Assembly: GCF_000499845.2 (NCBI RefSeq) | Contig: NC_023755.2 | Span: 1,137,732 to 1,201,731, forward strand | Reading direction: 5' to 3' | Source of the DNA: Phaseolus vulgaris | Taxonomy: Eukaryota; Streptophyta; Magnoliopsida; Fabales; Fabaceae | Length of the DNA: 64,000 nt | Shown: in pieces, positions 11,965-39,377 of the stretch | Layout: each line of letters opens with the position of its first letter | Numbering within the stretch: position 1 is the first letter of the stretch | Program-made: the position numbers and the translations under genes | Notes under the pieces: model-generated | The model's input: the letters and a program-made list of their open reading frames with translations, nothing else | What the model was told of the DNA's origin: nothing | The model's database searches: none

Positions 11965-14900
11965 ATGCAATGTCACTTCCCTGAATTGAAGAACAATTCC
12001 CGTTTGTGCCTCACCACCGATGGAAGAAGGCTTTGTTCAAGTCACAGCAATGACAGTGTAAGCAATGTAACTTGTTATTGTTTTTTTTATGTTGATTTTG
12101 TTGTGTATTTTGATTCAATGCGTGTCATCTTTATTGCCAACCAATTGAAACCCATGTTGTGAGATGTTAGTTAACCTTGAACAGCCTGGTAAAGAAGAAA
12201 GGATTTGGAAGGGTAAAGTAAGTAATGGCAGTAGTAAATGAGAAACTAAGTGTTGATACTCCATTACATTTGATCATGATTTGTTATGTCCGTACACATG
12301 CATACTATTGGTTTTCAAATTAACGATCAAGATCACTTTACACCCTAGTGAGTTGCTCATTTTAGAGAAGTTTACTCCTGTGTCAAAAGGAACTAGGCTT
12401 TGGAGTGTGTATCTATGTAGCACGAATAATCACACGCACACTGGACACTAAAATATAGGACATGAAAACACGGATTTATATATTAGATAATTTCGAATCA
12501 TCGTCCTTGAAAGACACTTTAGTTTAAATTTATTTAATGACAAATTAATTTGAATTTTTGGAAAAGTACTGTATTTATCTTTTTTATGATTGTGATAAGA
12601 ATAGTGAGGAATTGTCAGAGAACTAAAAAATGTCTTTTAATTTGCACAATTATCCGATACATGTGGTATGCGTGTCAGTGTCCAATATGTGTAACCAACT
12701 GCACATTCCCTCTATTCGGACCTGAGGCCTTTTTATCTGGTTCCAATCATTGCCACCCTCTTGAATTACAGCCTTGTTCTCAAGGCTGGATGTAAGGTCT
12801 ATCAGCCTTGTAAAGTGATTCTAGCATGCATTGGATTGACATTATCTGGTTACTACAACTAAATGCTTGTGATATTTCATGGAATCTTCTTTTTGCACCT
12901 TTTCTTGACATTTCTTCCACATTACTTTTACCATTCATAATTTATCTGTTTCTTTTACTTTTCCTTTGTGTGCTTATATTTTTACTAATTGGACTGTTGT
13001 GTTATCTGTCATTGGTTTAAGGTCAGACACCAGAGCTATCAGATGCATACAGCCATGAAGGTATATTTGTATTTCCAAAATTATGCAGTAAGTAGGATTT
13101 GCATTTTTAAATTGTTCCTAGTTTCTAACCATTATTTTAAATGGGGGACAATATTGGATGCTCACATTTGGAGGTCCAATTTTTAGATTGCCCATTCACT
13201 TTTTGAATTTTGATTAATGTGTAGAAGTTGAAACATGCTTTTAGCAGTGGCTGTGCTGTTGAAACATGATTTCTTGAAAAAAGTTTGAATAGTCTAAGAA
13301 TGTACTTATTTGATGAACTTCCATTGCATATGGACCAAGTTTCCGTTGCCTATCTGGTTGATTATGCATGGGAATTAGAAAGAGATGAGTTAAACTGTGC
13401 TCATAAGGCAAAAGTAGTCAGCTAAATCGTTATATTAGTTTATGAATGTCAATTTTGTTTAGCTCTTACATTGAATTTTAAGTATCATAATTACCAATGG
13501 CAAGATATTTTCAGGTTCATCAGAAAGCGCAGAGAATAAGAAGGGAAAGTCAATGACAAGCAATGAGTATGTACAACTTGCCCTGCAATATTTTTTCATC
13601 GATTGTAAGAGACTGGAAAAGATGTTTTATCTGATGATATCTTGGTATATGTATTATTTTCTGCTTTGCTTCTAGCATCCTTAAGGTTGAAGAAGTTTAT
13701 GAACAGTAATTGATGCTTAACTATCCTGACTAAGATGCTATAAATTCAAAAACCAAGTATTTGATCCAGTCTGGTTCAAAGCACTGAACACATGTTATTG
13801 CATTATCTTCCGGGGAAGAAAGTGGAGGAAGTGGGGGAAAAAAGTACTTGATTGATAATGTAACCCATACTTATTTATTATGGCAGGATCCTGAAGAAAC
13901 TGAGGAGATATGGAATTTCTGGAATCCTTTCCTATGGACTACTGAACACTGCATATTATCTCACAACATTTCTTTTTGTGTGGTATGTGAACATTTGTGT
14001 CTCTTATCATGCATTTTTGCTTCGTGTTTTCTTGGAGAACTAGTTTGTATAAGAAAGGAACTATAAAATTGTATTGAAAGTTCTTCACATCTTCCTTCTT
14101 CTCTATGTTCTCTCGGCAAGGATTGTTACGTGGAAAGTTCAAATTGCTCTACCCTTTATAACTATTTCAAGTCTGCACCTAGAAATAAACACGCTTTATG
14201 TTTGCTAGGTATTTTTTTGTATGCAAGGGAGTCAAAAGGAATGATAAGGACATGATGGAGGATTCTGTTTTGATGTGTCTTATAACAGACCAATGGAGGC
14301 AGGGTGTATGCTGGTTCAGGTTCTTTTTGCAGGAAACAAAAACTGTGTTTTTTATGTGGTGTTTTGATTGTTGTGGAAATCCCTAAGTGTGTTTGCTGAT
14401 CATCTAGTGGTCTCACATGTGGATGGTAGCAGTAGAGGTTGTGGTGGGGATTCAGACTTGTTGGGGGATGTAAGTCGAAGTTGTAAACTCCAACCAATCT
14501 AAGTGCGAGATGGACCCTGGCAAGTAGGAAGTTGGTTTCTGATAAAAGTGAGCTTAAAAGGAGCAAACAGGGAAAGCCAAAATCCAAAAAGGAGCGAATG
14601 GAAGATGCTGCATTGAAGTGATTAATTCTGTGACAAGTGCTACAATCGTGCCACTGCAAACTGGGTAGAAGGAATGTCATTGAGGTGGTGGAGATAACCA
14701 ATATTTTGGTGTATTTTGATGGTTTTGTAGCTGCAGTTTGCAGTGCTTATAGCATTCCAATACGAGCACGGTGCTAGCTGAAATAGGATGTCTAGCTTAT
14801 GCAGCAAACTTTATCTTTCTATTGCTTCTGGGGTGTTTGTTCATCTCTTTATTCTTTGGAGATTCTTAATGTGGTTTGGTTTATGTAAAAGGGTTGGGAT

Positions 14901-16136
14901 ACCCCTTTTGTATCTCTCTTAATTTAATTTCATTCTTTGCTGATCAAAAAAAAAAAAATGTTTGCTAGGTTTTACATTGCTCCAGCACCTGCAAAGATGG
15001 GTTATGCTGCAGCTGTACAAAGGTAAGCACATATTACTGTCATTTCTCCTGTTGTTTGTCCATTATGGTTTGTTGGTATGAAGTTTAACAAATTCACAAT
15101 GATGTGTAGATTTCTCAAAGTGATGGCCATGGTGTGGGCTGGTAGTCAAGTCACTAAACTTCTAAGAGCTGGAGGGTGAGCTACCTGAACCCTTTCACAT
15201 TGTTGGTTTGGTTGTGTAATGCATGCTGATATGTTCCTTTCTCGTGCCCCAGTTAAGCCTAAAACTTTGTAAATATAGTTAGAAACAATAGATTGTAACT
15301 TTGTGATTAAGTTTGAGCGGTAAGGATGACATTTGGCATTTAGCTTGTAAACATTGTTCCGAAATTCATGAAACTGTAAATTTCGTGTCACGTGGTGGCA
15401 CAGCGGTAAGGTTGTGCCTTGGTGACCAGTTTGTCATGGATTTGAACCCAGAAGCAATCTCTTTGCATGTCCAGGAGTAAGACATGTGTAGAATGACCCT
15501 TTGGCATACCTTTGCATAGTGAGGAAACCTATGATTGTAGGGTATGTTAGTTTATTTTTTCTAATTTCCATGCTTCTAAGCAATCGAAGTTGTTAAAAAT
15601 GTTTTATGTACTATATGTTGAAGATTTCTGAGATTTCACATCGACTAGAGATAAACATTTTATAGTATATAGGTGAATGCAAAACTTATTTTATAAAGTT
15701 AAGTTAGACTTAAAATTCACTTCTTCTTAATATATGCTAGATTGTTCTGTCAGTGTTAGGTTTATTGTTTACATCTATGATCTGTAAGCACATTTAAACT
15801 AGGAAAATCCCTTTGTAAATTGGAATACATCAACATCTGAGGTTAGCACATGACAACCATTTGAAACAATGGAGTTACTTCTTATGCAGAGCATTGGCAC
15901 TGGCACCTTTTGTTGACAGAGGATTGTCCTGGTTTACTGATAAGTTTAAGTTTGGATCACAAGGGAAGGTAAGCTTGAATTGAATAATACCTTTTTGTCC
16001 TTAAATTATTTGATCATTCTTGTTGTCTGTTGTGAGTTATTTGGTTTGACATGTTCAGGCTTTCATGGCTATAGTGGGATTCTGCCTTGCATTGGCTCTC
16101 ATTGTATTTTTGGTCATCACACTGCTTTGGGCTTGA
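11965..16136 (+). CDS. Conserved plant membrane protein, about 184 aa, eight exons
   Basis: Exons: 11965-12055, 13022-13060, 13515-13566, 13887-13982, 14969-15022, 15110-15175, 15890-15968, 16059-16136. All junctions are GT-AG and all phases agree. The protein has a hydrophilic, Ser/Lys-rich N-terminus of about 60 residues. The conserved part starts ILKKLRRYGISGILSYG, a likely first membrane helix. It continues through a mid-region with FYIAPAPAKMGYAAA, the motif VMAMVWAGSQVTKLLRAGG and a second hydrophobic segment at the C-terminus (FCLALALIVFLVITLLW). This is a conserved plant family of unknown role; the layout recalls DUF1279/FAM210-type organelle membrane proteins, which is only a suggestion. 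A plastid or mitochondrial address is possible but the N-terminus is not a clear transit peptide. The start is uncertain: an in-frame stop lies at 11917 and this is the only ATG after it. A retroelement sits at the fourth intron's acceptor. Confidence 0.8.
14211..14957 (+). mobile_element. Poly(A) retroelement, family C (LINE-like 3' fragment), about 747 bp
   Basis: The insertion ends TTCTTTGCTGATC plus a run of A and is flanked by a perfect 13-base repeat ATGTTTGCTAGGT at 14198-14210 and 14958-14970. That is a classic target-site duplication from target-primed reverse transcription. The right repeat contains the splice acceptor used by the next exon of the membrane-protein gene. The body carries no recognisable reverse transcriptase. 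The same 3' end is found at 24595-24715 and, inverted, at 29921-30057. Confidence 0.85.
15392..15560 (+). mobile_element. Au-like tRNA-derived SINE
   Basis: The head GTGGTGGCACAGCGGTAAGG contains a Pol III A box and the later GGATTTGAACCC matches a B box, spaced as in a tRNA. Both fit the Au SINE family of plants. The tail ends in a short T run. It lies in an intron of the membrane-protein gene. An inverted relative is at 19358-19498. Confidence 0.75.
15616..15732 (+). repeat. Solo LTR-like unit of the TRIM family
   Basis: It matches the 2710-2829 unit from TGTTGAAGAT through the CATCGACTAGAGATAAA block to CTTCTTAATA, with several changes. It lies in an intron of the membrane-protein gene, and no primer-binding site follows. 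Confidence 0.7.
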
Positions 16137-16139
16137 AGC

Positions 16140-17818
16140 TCTTCTCTTCCTCCTTATAGGGACAACATTCAATTTCCTTGCTACATAATAATTGTTGCCA
16201 CATAATAATTGTTTTCCTCTAAAATACACTATTGTTGAAATTTTAGCTTGTTATATATGACAATGTCTCACAAAATTGCACCTTTTTTTAATGTATGTGT
16301 TACTTTTATGTTGTTTGGTTTCAGAAAAAACTAAATTATTCTTGCAAAGTAGGAGTGCAAGTGGAGGCAATTGCTTCCTGAACCCAATGATTTTTTACCT
16401 GCAACCAATCAACTTTTGAATTTCCTAAATTGACTTTCATTCCAGAATGAAAAATGTGGAATTAAAAAATATATTTTGGAAAAAAAAAATTGGAAAACCA
16501 AAATCTCATTCTGGAAAAGATATTATGAAATATAGAGAATGTATTATGGAAAACAAAATCTAGAAAAGGAATTTTGGTATTTATTTTTAAATATTTTTTT
16601 GAAGGTGATAATTTTTTTAAGATGTTGATGATCCAATTCAACATAATTCAATTACAATTGAATTGCTAAGTAAAAAATGAAAATCAACTTCTTCTAATTT
16701 AATTAAATTAAATTGAGTTATATTTGAAATCATATTAAATTTGACTCATTCATGATATCTTACTCCTAATGAAAATATCTCTTTGAAAAATACTTATAAA
16801 TGAACAAAATTTGAAGAAGAAAAAATAGCAAAACATTTTTTTCTAAAATTAAAATTTTCTCGTACATAAATTAAAAATGTTTTTTTAGATAAGTTAGTAC
16901 ACGCAAACAAATTCACTAATAAATAAGTTAATTAGCATTTCAAAAGGTTTATTTTTAATTTTTTTTTCTATAAGCTCTTAAGAAAAAAATTAATACACGT
17001 CTATTTTACAAAGGAGGCTTTTAGATCAACTTTCTCTTTCACCCAAATTTCATCATTAGTCTTAAATTTGGAGTGGTTTATTAAATTTAAAAATATTTAC
17101 AGTTAAAATTTTACTTGGAGACTTAGTAGGATTATTTTAAAAATAACAAAGTACAAAATGTGGAAGGTACAATGAAAATTTCAAAAGCATAAATATATAA
17201 CCTCTTTTTTTATCAGCAACATAAATATATATAACCTCTATTGCATATTCAAATTAAAATCATATTTTCTAAACATTATCAATATATGGTGTAAGAAGAA
17301 TATGCCTTATTTTTTCTTAAATATACTCAATGATAGATCTTAACCAATAATTTTGGATTACCAAAATAATATACTTAAACTAAGCCTAATTTTAATATGT
17401 CTAATTTTCATATAAAGCTACTAGAATCCATTTTTTTCTGGGATAGCAAGATAGCATGAAAAACTTCTCTTCTTACACACATCCTTACCTATAACAAATG
17501 ATATGGAAAAATTGCATCTTCCTTGATCAATAACAATATTGACTCCTAACTCTGCTCTTGAAGCAAAAACTTCTGTTGAGAAGGTTCCCCCCACCCTTAT
17601 AAGGCCACTGAATATACTTATGTTTCTTGTAGTCTTATATATATTTGTGCTTCATAGGTTTGAATAAATACAGGTAAAGTGCCCTGGAGAATGAGTATTA
17701 GATACAGATACATAAAGCAAATTGAAGTATGGGGCATCAAAGACTGTGTGATCTTACAATGTTGAAGCAAAATTTGTCCAAAATTATAAACTTTTGAAAA
17801 AGAAGGAAAGGCCAAAGG
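16140..17818. other. 3' flank and AT-rich spacer between two convergent genes
   Basis: No gene is supported. It should hold the 3' UTRs of the plus-strand membrane-protein gene and of the minus-strand BTB-like gene. A locally repetitive stretch at about 16440-16600 repeats TGGAAAA-type words. Confidence 0.6.
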
Positions 17819-18709
17819 TTAGTATTTTAGAATCAAACTCAAGGGCTCCTCAGCAGTATCACTGTGGCCATCTAAACTTTCCACTAATCTCCTTTTGGCA
17901 GATTTGGTTCTATAACACCAGACCTCAAAAGCCTCACTCAAGTCAGGGTATCCAATTTCCCTACTTCTGATCCAGTCTGCCAAAATCTCTGCTTGATCAT
18001 TTGATGGCAAAGTCAATATCAGTGACACAATTGCTCCCTCAATGGCCTGACACAAATCTTCACTCATCTTGTAAGGAAAACCTGACTCCTCAACAGCTTT
18101 TGAATCCAGCAAGGGCTTCATCTTTCTGACATATGGAAACCAGGTCTTCAGTAATTGCACTCTACATGGAGATGGAAGAATCACACTACCATAACCAACT
18201 GCTTCCAAAACTTTACATGCTACTTCTATCAATTTCACTTTCAGCCCCCACATGGCATGGTCAAGTTTCTTGTCTTCAATGATCCCCAAAATCTTACTTG
18301 AGACTGCAGCCCAGTTAGAAACAAAATTCTTCATCAAATCCATCTTTGGGAGCACATTACACATCCATTCAAGATCAGATACCCTTTTCATTATCCTATC
18401 ATACACTCCCTCCGGCTCAGGGGAAGTGTCCAAAAGCAAGGAACACAGATCTGTTTCAAATGAATGAATGATGTTGTACACACCCATTGTTACTGCTGAT
18501 TGTACTTCGCTGTCGGATATGATGATTGTAGTATCTCCATCTTCTCCCAGCATGAAGTCAATTTGCTCTTGGGCCGAGATTCGTAGCTCATCTCCGAATG
18601 GTAAACACGGTCCCTCAATAGACACTGCAAAGCGAACGGCTGAAACAAATATATCTTTTGTAGAGCTTAAATCTCCAGGTTTGATGTTAGGTACTTTTGA
18701 CATGGCCAT
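17819..18709 (-). CDS. Protein resembling the C-terminal half of plant BTB/POZ proteins (At3g05675-like), no BTB domain seen
   Basis: One long uninterrupted exon gives about 296 residues from the ATG at 18709. Motifs recalled from plant BTB/POZ relatives include FVSAVRFA near the N-terminus, the central WAAVSSKIL and the C-terminal AFEVWCYRTKSAKRRLVE. In those relatives this region follows an N-terminal BTB domain that recruits cullin-3 ubiquitin ligase. I found no coding sequence for a BTB domain upstream to 20540. The frame stays open some 60 bases above the ATG, so an upstream splice is possible. A likely non-coding first exon lies at about 20400-20490. The protein is soluble, with no membrane segment. 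Its function without BTB is unknown. Confidence 0.7.
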   Translation of the reverse strand: MAMSKVPNIKPGDLSSTKDIFVSAVRFAVSIEGPCLPFGDELRISAQEQIDFMLGEDGDTTIIISDSEVQSAVTMGVYNIIHSFETDLCSLLLDTSPEPEGVYDRIMKRVSDLEWMCNVLPKMDLMKNFVSNWAAVSSKILGIIEDKKLDHAMWGLKVKLIEVACKVLEAVGYGSVILPSPCRVQLLKTWFPYVRKMKPLLDSKAVEESGFPYKMSEDLCQAIEGAIVSLILTLPSNDQAEILADWIRSREIGYPDLSEAFEVWCYRTKSAKRRLVESLDGHSDTAEEPLSLILKY

Positions 18710-18739
18710 TTTAGCTGTTTCAATACTAAAATTTTGCAA

Positions 18740-20540
18740 TTCCCTGTGCTCATCCAGAAATTACCTCCATGTTTGGAAAATACACGCTTGAACAGCAATG
18801 AGCGATTTCTACCTATTGATTATGCTCATTGCAACAGAATAGCTTTAAGTGGGAACAGCATGACCACAGTCTGAGTCTCAAGTGCATTTCAGAGTTGGAA
18901 ACATAATGATATGATCTATACGAAGTCCACTTTCATTTGTCAGTGAAATACTTGAAGGAGAAGAAGCATTCAGATTCTCAGGTGACACTAATCTTTCACC
19001 AGTAGTATACTAGTATCATAGCCAAGCTTGCAATGCAGATTTAACTGGAAATATTCATGTACAATACGAATCACCCTTCGAGCAACAGAATAATTTAAGC
19101 CTCTAATAAGCATGATACAGAGAATTAAAAACCAGGCATAAATTCCAGAAGGGTGCACATGCATTTTTCAAGCACAAGAAAAACCAGCAAATTGACATAA
19201 AACATAACAAATAATCTCTTGCAAACTATAACAAAAATAGCTCACCAAAATAAAGGTATTTAAATTAACCAAAGTTTAAGAAACACAATCACATCACAAG
19301 AAAGTACAGGGCAACACATGCACAGTCTTTAACATAAAACAAATGTAAAGGCTCCTCACTATGCTAAAATGTATGAGGGAAGGTCGTTGTATGTATGCAG
19401 CTTTACCCTTTCATTTACAAAGAGTTTGCTTCTGAAATTGAACCCATGACCAACTGGTGACTAAGCACAACTTTACCATTGCGCCATGGCATGCCCTCTA
19501 CACACACCAAAGTGTTTAGAAATGGAAAATCAGAGAAGCTGCTTACACCACATCCATATTCTTTAACTCTGAAATGAACTAAACCAATACTCCTACCTAC
19601 TGCTGGTCATTAATCAATTGAACATGATCACTCCTTTTTCAAAAATCATTTTGGACATATTCTGGTTAATTAGCATAATTTTTCAATTGAACAGTTTAAC
19701 AAACAACACATACAAACTAGAGTATGAATATACTTTCCTTCACACAAGCATAACCATTCCATGATACAAAACATTATCAAGTTGAATTGGAGCCTATGGT
19801 TATTGTGTGCAGTGACATACTAATGCTTATTTCATGAGAAGAGATGTTATAGAAAGAAAAAAACACAAAAGGAAATAAAATATTACCCACAGATCACAAG
19901 CTTTCAAACTAAAGCCAGCATAAATAAAAAATAAAAAATAAAAATCTGGTCTCTCAGAAACATGTTACCAGCACCCATGACTCTTTTTTTTCTTTTGTCA
20001 AAGTATAAAAGAATATTTCAAGTGGAAACATAGACAATGACGAAGACCATTGAAAATATGAACCGTGAAAGCCAAATAAATCCAAAAGATATGAAAAATT
20101 CAAGCTAGGAGAACAGATATCAACACCCCCACATACACAAAAAGCAACAAAAAAGAAAAGAAAAGAAAAAAAGAAAAACAACATAAAGTAAAATAAATAC
20201 ATAAATAAAAGGAGAAAGTAATCAATTTGCGACTTGGGAAAAGCTTCAGTATCTTAATCAAAAAAAAAAACTGGTTATCTTTGTGCTAAAAGAGTGTTTT
20301 TTGATAGATCAAAAAGCAGAGATTTTTACTTAAAAACACAAACATAACCATGTGACAGCAATTAGAAAAAGAAAAAGACAAGAAATTTACCTTGCAATCC
20401 GAAAAACAGAGGAGAAAGAGTGCATGATTTCATCTTGGTCCTATCCTCACATATCACCACCAGCTTCATGGCTAGAAAATAGAAACCCTAACAATACTGT
20501 GTCGTTTAACTCCAAGCTTTTATCATACAGAACTGAGATG
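18740..20540 (-). other. Leader intron and probable first exon of the BTB-like gene
   Basis: No coding gene is visible here. On the minus strand, about 20400-20490 contains a TTAGGGTTTC (AAACCCTAA) element, an ATG and a GT donor after GGATTGCAAG. This fits a transcribed 5' exon. Its short reading frame does not join in phase to the known exon, so I take it as untranslated leader. Confidence 0.4.
19358..19498 (-). mobile_element. Au-like tRNA-derived SINE, inverted copy
   Basis: On the minus strand it starts GAGGGCATGCCATGGCGCAA (A box) and later has GGTCATGGGTTCAA (B box). It matches the 15392 copy through its CTCTTTG and AGGGTAAAG blocks. Confidence 0.75.
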
Positions 20541-20549
20541 CACTAAGTG

Positions 20550-22200
20550 CTGTTTAAGAATTAAATGATTTGTTTTACTGGAATAGAATTTCAATAATTA
20601 TTTAACATAAAAAATTATTACATATTTTTTTTTTAAAAATAATGACATGATTTAATGATCTATAATATTATAACTAAAATTTATAAGTTGGATTTTAATG
20701 AATTTATATTGTAAGAAAGTTGTAACGATACAGAGGTTTTTTTTTTCAAAATTACAAGAAAGAATGAAAATTAAAAAAAGGAGTTTGTATAAAAATAATC
20801 TCAATACAAAAGTTTCAATCTTCTAATAATTAATTAGTTTTATTTTCATGTTTTTATTATTCTTCTTATATTTATTTAAAGTTATAGTTTTTATTATATA
20901 ATAAGAGTGAAGAGTGAAGATTAAGATTTATTTATTAATTTAATTGAAAATTTATCACAATAATGTTTTTCACAGAGAAAGTTAAGTCATATACACGAGT
21001 ATCTATATATATCCAACAATTAACATAAAAGAAATCTTCTTATAATATATTCGGATAAAGATTTTTTTAAGAAGTTTATTTTTATATAAAATTTTAAATA
21101 TTTTATAAAAACATACTTTGTTTGAATGAAAATTTTAAAATAAATTAAATTCTAAATATTAATTTATTTTATTATTTAAAATTATATAATTTTACAATTT
21201 TACGTGAATTTCACTTAAAAAAATAAAATCTTTTATATTTTTTCCCGTATATATCTCTCTCTTCATATTTTTAATTCTCAACTTTAATTAGAATGTTGTA
21301 GATTCAATTTTTATTAATAAACACAATATTTTGACATTAAAGAAAAAAAATTATATAAAAAAATTAGTTTTAAAAAGTCTATATTTATAATACACACATT
21401 AAACTATTTTCTTTATTTATAACAAATTCATGTAAGCATCTCCTCCCCAACTTAAAAATTGCTTATTTTAATGCTTACACAAGCCTTTTTTTTTTATTAT
21501 CTTTTAATCTCTAATTTTAAAAATTTTAAGGATTAAAATATATTAACACAAATTATTAAACTAAAATTAAAATCACAAAAACCTAACAATAATTAAATAC
21601 ATAATTTATGATGGAAGTGTCTATCTATTATATTTTTATACCATTATAAATACATTTATATTCTTGACTTAAATAAGTTTTGGGATCTTTTTTTTTTTCA
21701 AGTATACTTAATTTGTTGACATCATTGTTATTTTTAGATAATAGTAAAGTCAATAGATTATATAATGAAAATGGACCATATCAATCTTTTTATTAAGTAC
21801 TCAAACTAAAAAATCAGAAGTGGTCCACAACTTATTTAAGCCTCTATTAATTAATTAATTTAATATTTAATTTTTTTCCAATAAAATGTTTTATGGAATT
21901 TTTAATATTATATTTGAAAATAAAAAGGTCAATTCAAACTATTTCTTTACCAAATAAAAAACTTAACTTTAAGAAAAAAGTAAAATTATAAAATTATTGA
22001 ATATGGATAACTTGGTAACCCTATGAACATAAGAGAAAATGACAAAGTACTCTTGCTCAATTGAGCTATTGTGAGTTGATATAAACTCCTTTAACTTTTC
22101 AATTTCTATGGATACAAGAAAAAGACAAAAAAAAGTGAAAATGTTAAAAATACAGAGAGGAATTGGTGTAAGAAACAGGGAAAACAGTTCTAAAGAATCT
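20550..22200. other. AT-rich spacer
   Basis: Very AT-rich DNA with homopolymer runs. I see no gene; it includes the 3' flank of the ABC transporter gene. Confidence 0.7.
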
Positions 22201-22214
22201 TCTCAAGATGTATG

Positions 22215-36809
<14,595 letters not shown>

Positions 36810-39375
36810 CTTTTGCTCACTCTTCCAACACAAACCTTCCACAGAATTCACCAATAATGCTCTAAGATCTCTTTTTCAAGTAGTAGCTGCAACATCAAAC
36901 CAAAACACCATCCCATCAGAACAAGAAAAACAAAGTGGGGTGGCAAAATAAATGAGAAGAAACACCACTCTCTGCTTAACCATAAAAAACTTCAAATACA
37001 ACAATGTGAGTGTGACTCCCACCTTTTCGGTTCACACCATAAAACCAACATGAGCCAAAGCTACACTTTACAATCTTAGTGTTAAAGCTGCATGAAGATC
37101 CCTCTTAAACTTTTGTACCTAAACTGAAAACAAGGAAAATTATATTATCAGTGAGGTTAGTTTCTGACCCAATTCACACACAGTACTGTGAACAGGATTC
37201 ATGTGTGACCCAGTTCACAATATCACTAGAAAGACCAATCTCTGGCTTAAGTTTGAGAAACTGTGACAGAAAAAAAACTGAAAACAAGGAAACTAAATGG
37301 TACCAAAAAGTGACAGTTACAAAAAGAAAGTGAAGGTTGAAAATAAGTGAGAGCACAATGGTGGGGTGGTATGAAAAGACATATATGGAGTATACCATTT
37401 GACTTATTGTTGTATGACAAACATTATTTGATACTTTATAGATAACATAATGTTTTAGATTTAGTGAGTGATGAATATACGTTTAGTATAGGTCTGTGAT
37501 ACACGACAGAAGACAACGTTGAAAAGGTTGAACAAAAATCTTAATGAGACAAACATTGTTCCATATGAAAACTCATTGCTAACGTCACGGCTTACGGGTT
37601 AAATCTCATACCTTAGTTAACCAAAATGAAAATGAAGATTCTCTGGTTTCAATATAGTTTTTTTATAACATTTTACGAAGTTATGAAAATTGATAAAAAA
37701 AATTATTATGTGTTCAATAATGAGTTTTAATGTGGGACCAAATCCACGACCTCAATGACGTCAATGGCTAGTGCCCGTGAGTGGCCACTGAGACTCCAAA
37801 GAGAAACATTGAGAACTTAATTCTTAAAATATTGAAGTTCTTAAAATATGAGACTTCATCATACAAGTCTTGAAAAAAATCTTCAAAATGATACAAATTG
37901 TATTGAAAATGTGTTGTTAACATCGCTTATTGTTATAATATATATGATTTCTCATAGTTTGTCATTAATCCTTACCTCACCTTGAAAATTCACTTCATAC
38001 CCAACAAATGTGAAACCATACAAGAAAAACCAATTTTGTGGTTTTTGAAAGCCAAAGTAATTTGTGTTGCATTTATGGTGAGATACCTTTTTTTTTTTGG
38101 TGATGGTTGGATAAGTAAGAAAAGTAATTACCATCTATTAAGTAAATAACTAATGGATAATTTTTTTTTCAGGTACTTAATATGAAAATTATGAAAATAA
38201 ATCATTTTATATATGAAATGATTGTTAATTTTTTTTTAAATTCGTATTTATTTTGAATGAAAATTAATTTTATATTATAATACATAGGAGAAGAAAAAAA
38301 ATATAGTTAATCTATAATTAATCGAATAAATGATGTTATAGAAAACTAATTAAGTTAAAGTAAAATAGATAGCATCAATTAAATTGTATGATAATAATTA
38401 TCCTAATTTTATATAGAGAAAGATCTCCACAAGGTTGTGAAAATATTCACATGTGATGCCTATGCACGACACTAGGTCGGCAATGGATTGAATATTTTAT
38501 TAACGTATGTTTGAAATAAATAAATAAATGAATATGTCGTTTACTATTTTATTAACTCATTTCTAAATAATGGATATATAATCATGCGTTTAATGAATAT
38601 TTTAAATATTAATAATTGTATGTGTCTTTTTATTATTGAATTATGAGAAATAATAGATAGTTTATCAATTTTATAAATAAATAATTATGATAAATTTAGT
38701 AAATAAAAATTAGTTAAAAAAATCGCATTACCGATTTGTTATATAAATTTCCAAGAATATCAATTCCATAAGCCATTTTCAGCAACTACTAACTTATTCA
38801 AAAAAATTGCTAATTTTTTAACGTCATTTCCCAAGTAGAGGTTATTAAAGTAGTACATAAATATGAAAAATAGGATGTTTTCCTTGTGAAATGAATTAAT
38901 TAATATGAATAATAAAAATAATTATATAAAATGGTATTTTATGGTGAATTTTTTGTTATAAAAAATATTAATAAATAGAAATTAATAATGTAAAAAACAT
39001 ATAAAAATGTATAAGATTTGTCATTAAATAATAGTTATTATATAAATAAAATATTAAAAGGTAACTTTAGTAAATTATTAGCTATTTTAAAATGTAGTAA
39101 TTATTCTACTAAATAATTTGGAAGGCTTTAATGATTTCAAAAATTATTTATTTAAATAATGAGATAAAAGAGTAGAGACACATGCTTATCTTATATTTTA
39201 CACTAACGATAACTTTTTTTAATCTTTTACACTCAATAGTTCTGATGTTGTGCAGTGCTAACAGAAAACGAGATAGGAAGGAAAAGAAGATAACTAAAAA
39301 AATTTATAATGGAGAATTTTTAATAAGATTTTACTGATTTGAAAAAAAAAATTACTAAAATAATAAATATATTTT
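36810..39375. other. ABCC 5' flank and spacer to the SPT6 gene
   Basis: No gene is supported. It should contain the ABCC 5' UTR and promoter, and the 3' flank of the SPT6 gene, which lies on the same strand. The DNA from about 38100 to 39400 is very AT-rich. Confidence 0.65.
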
Positions 39376-39377
39376 TG

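Noticed and set aside
12550..12795. Plus-strand open frame of 81 codons before the second exon of the membrane-protein gene
   Set aside because: It lies in the first intron, does not join in phase, and shows no family motif.
14162..14701. Minus-strand open frame of 179 codons
   Set aside because: It lies inside the poly(A) retroelement, whose own sense is plus; no known protein motif.
18252..18791. Plus-strand open frames opposite the BTB-like exon
   Set aside because: Shadows of a long, conserved minus-strand coding exon.
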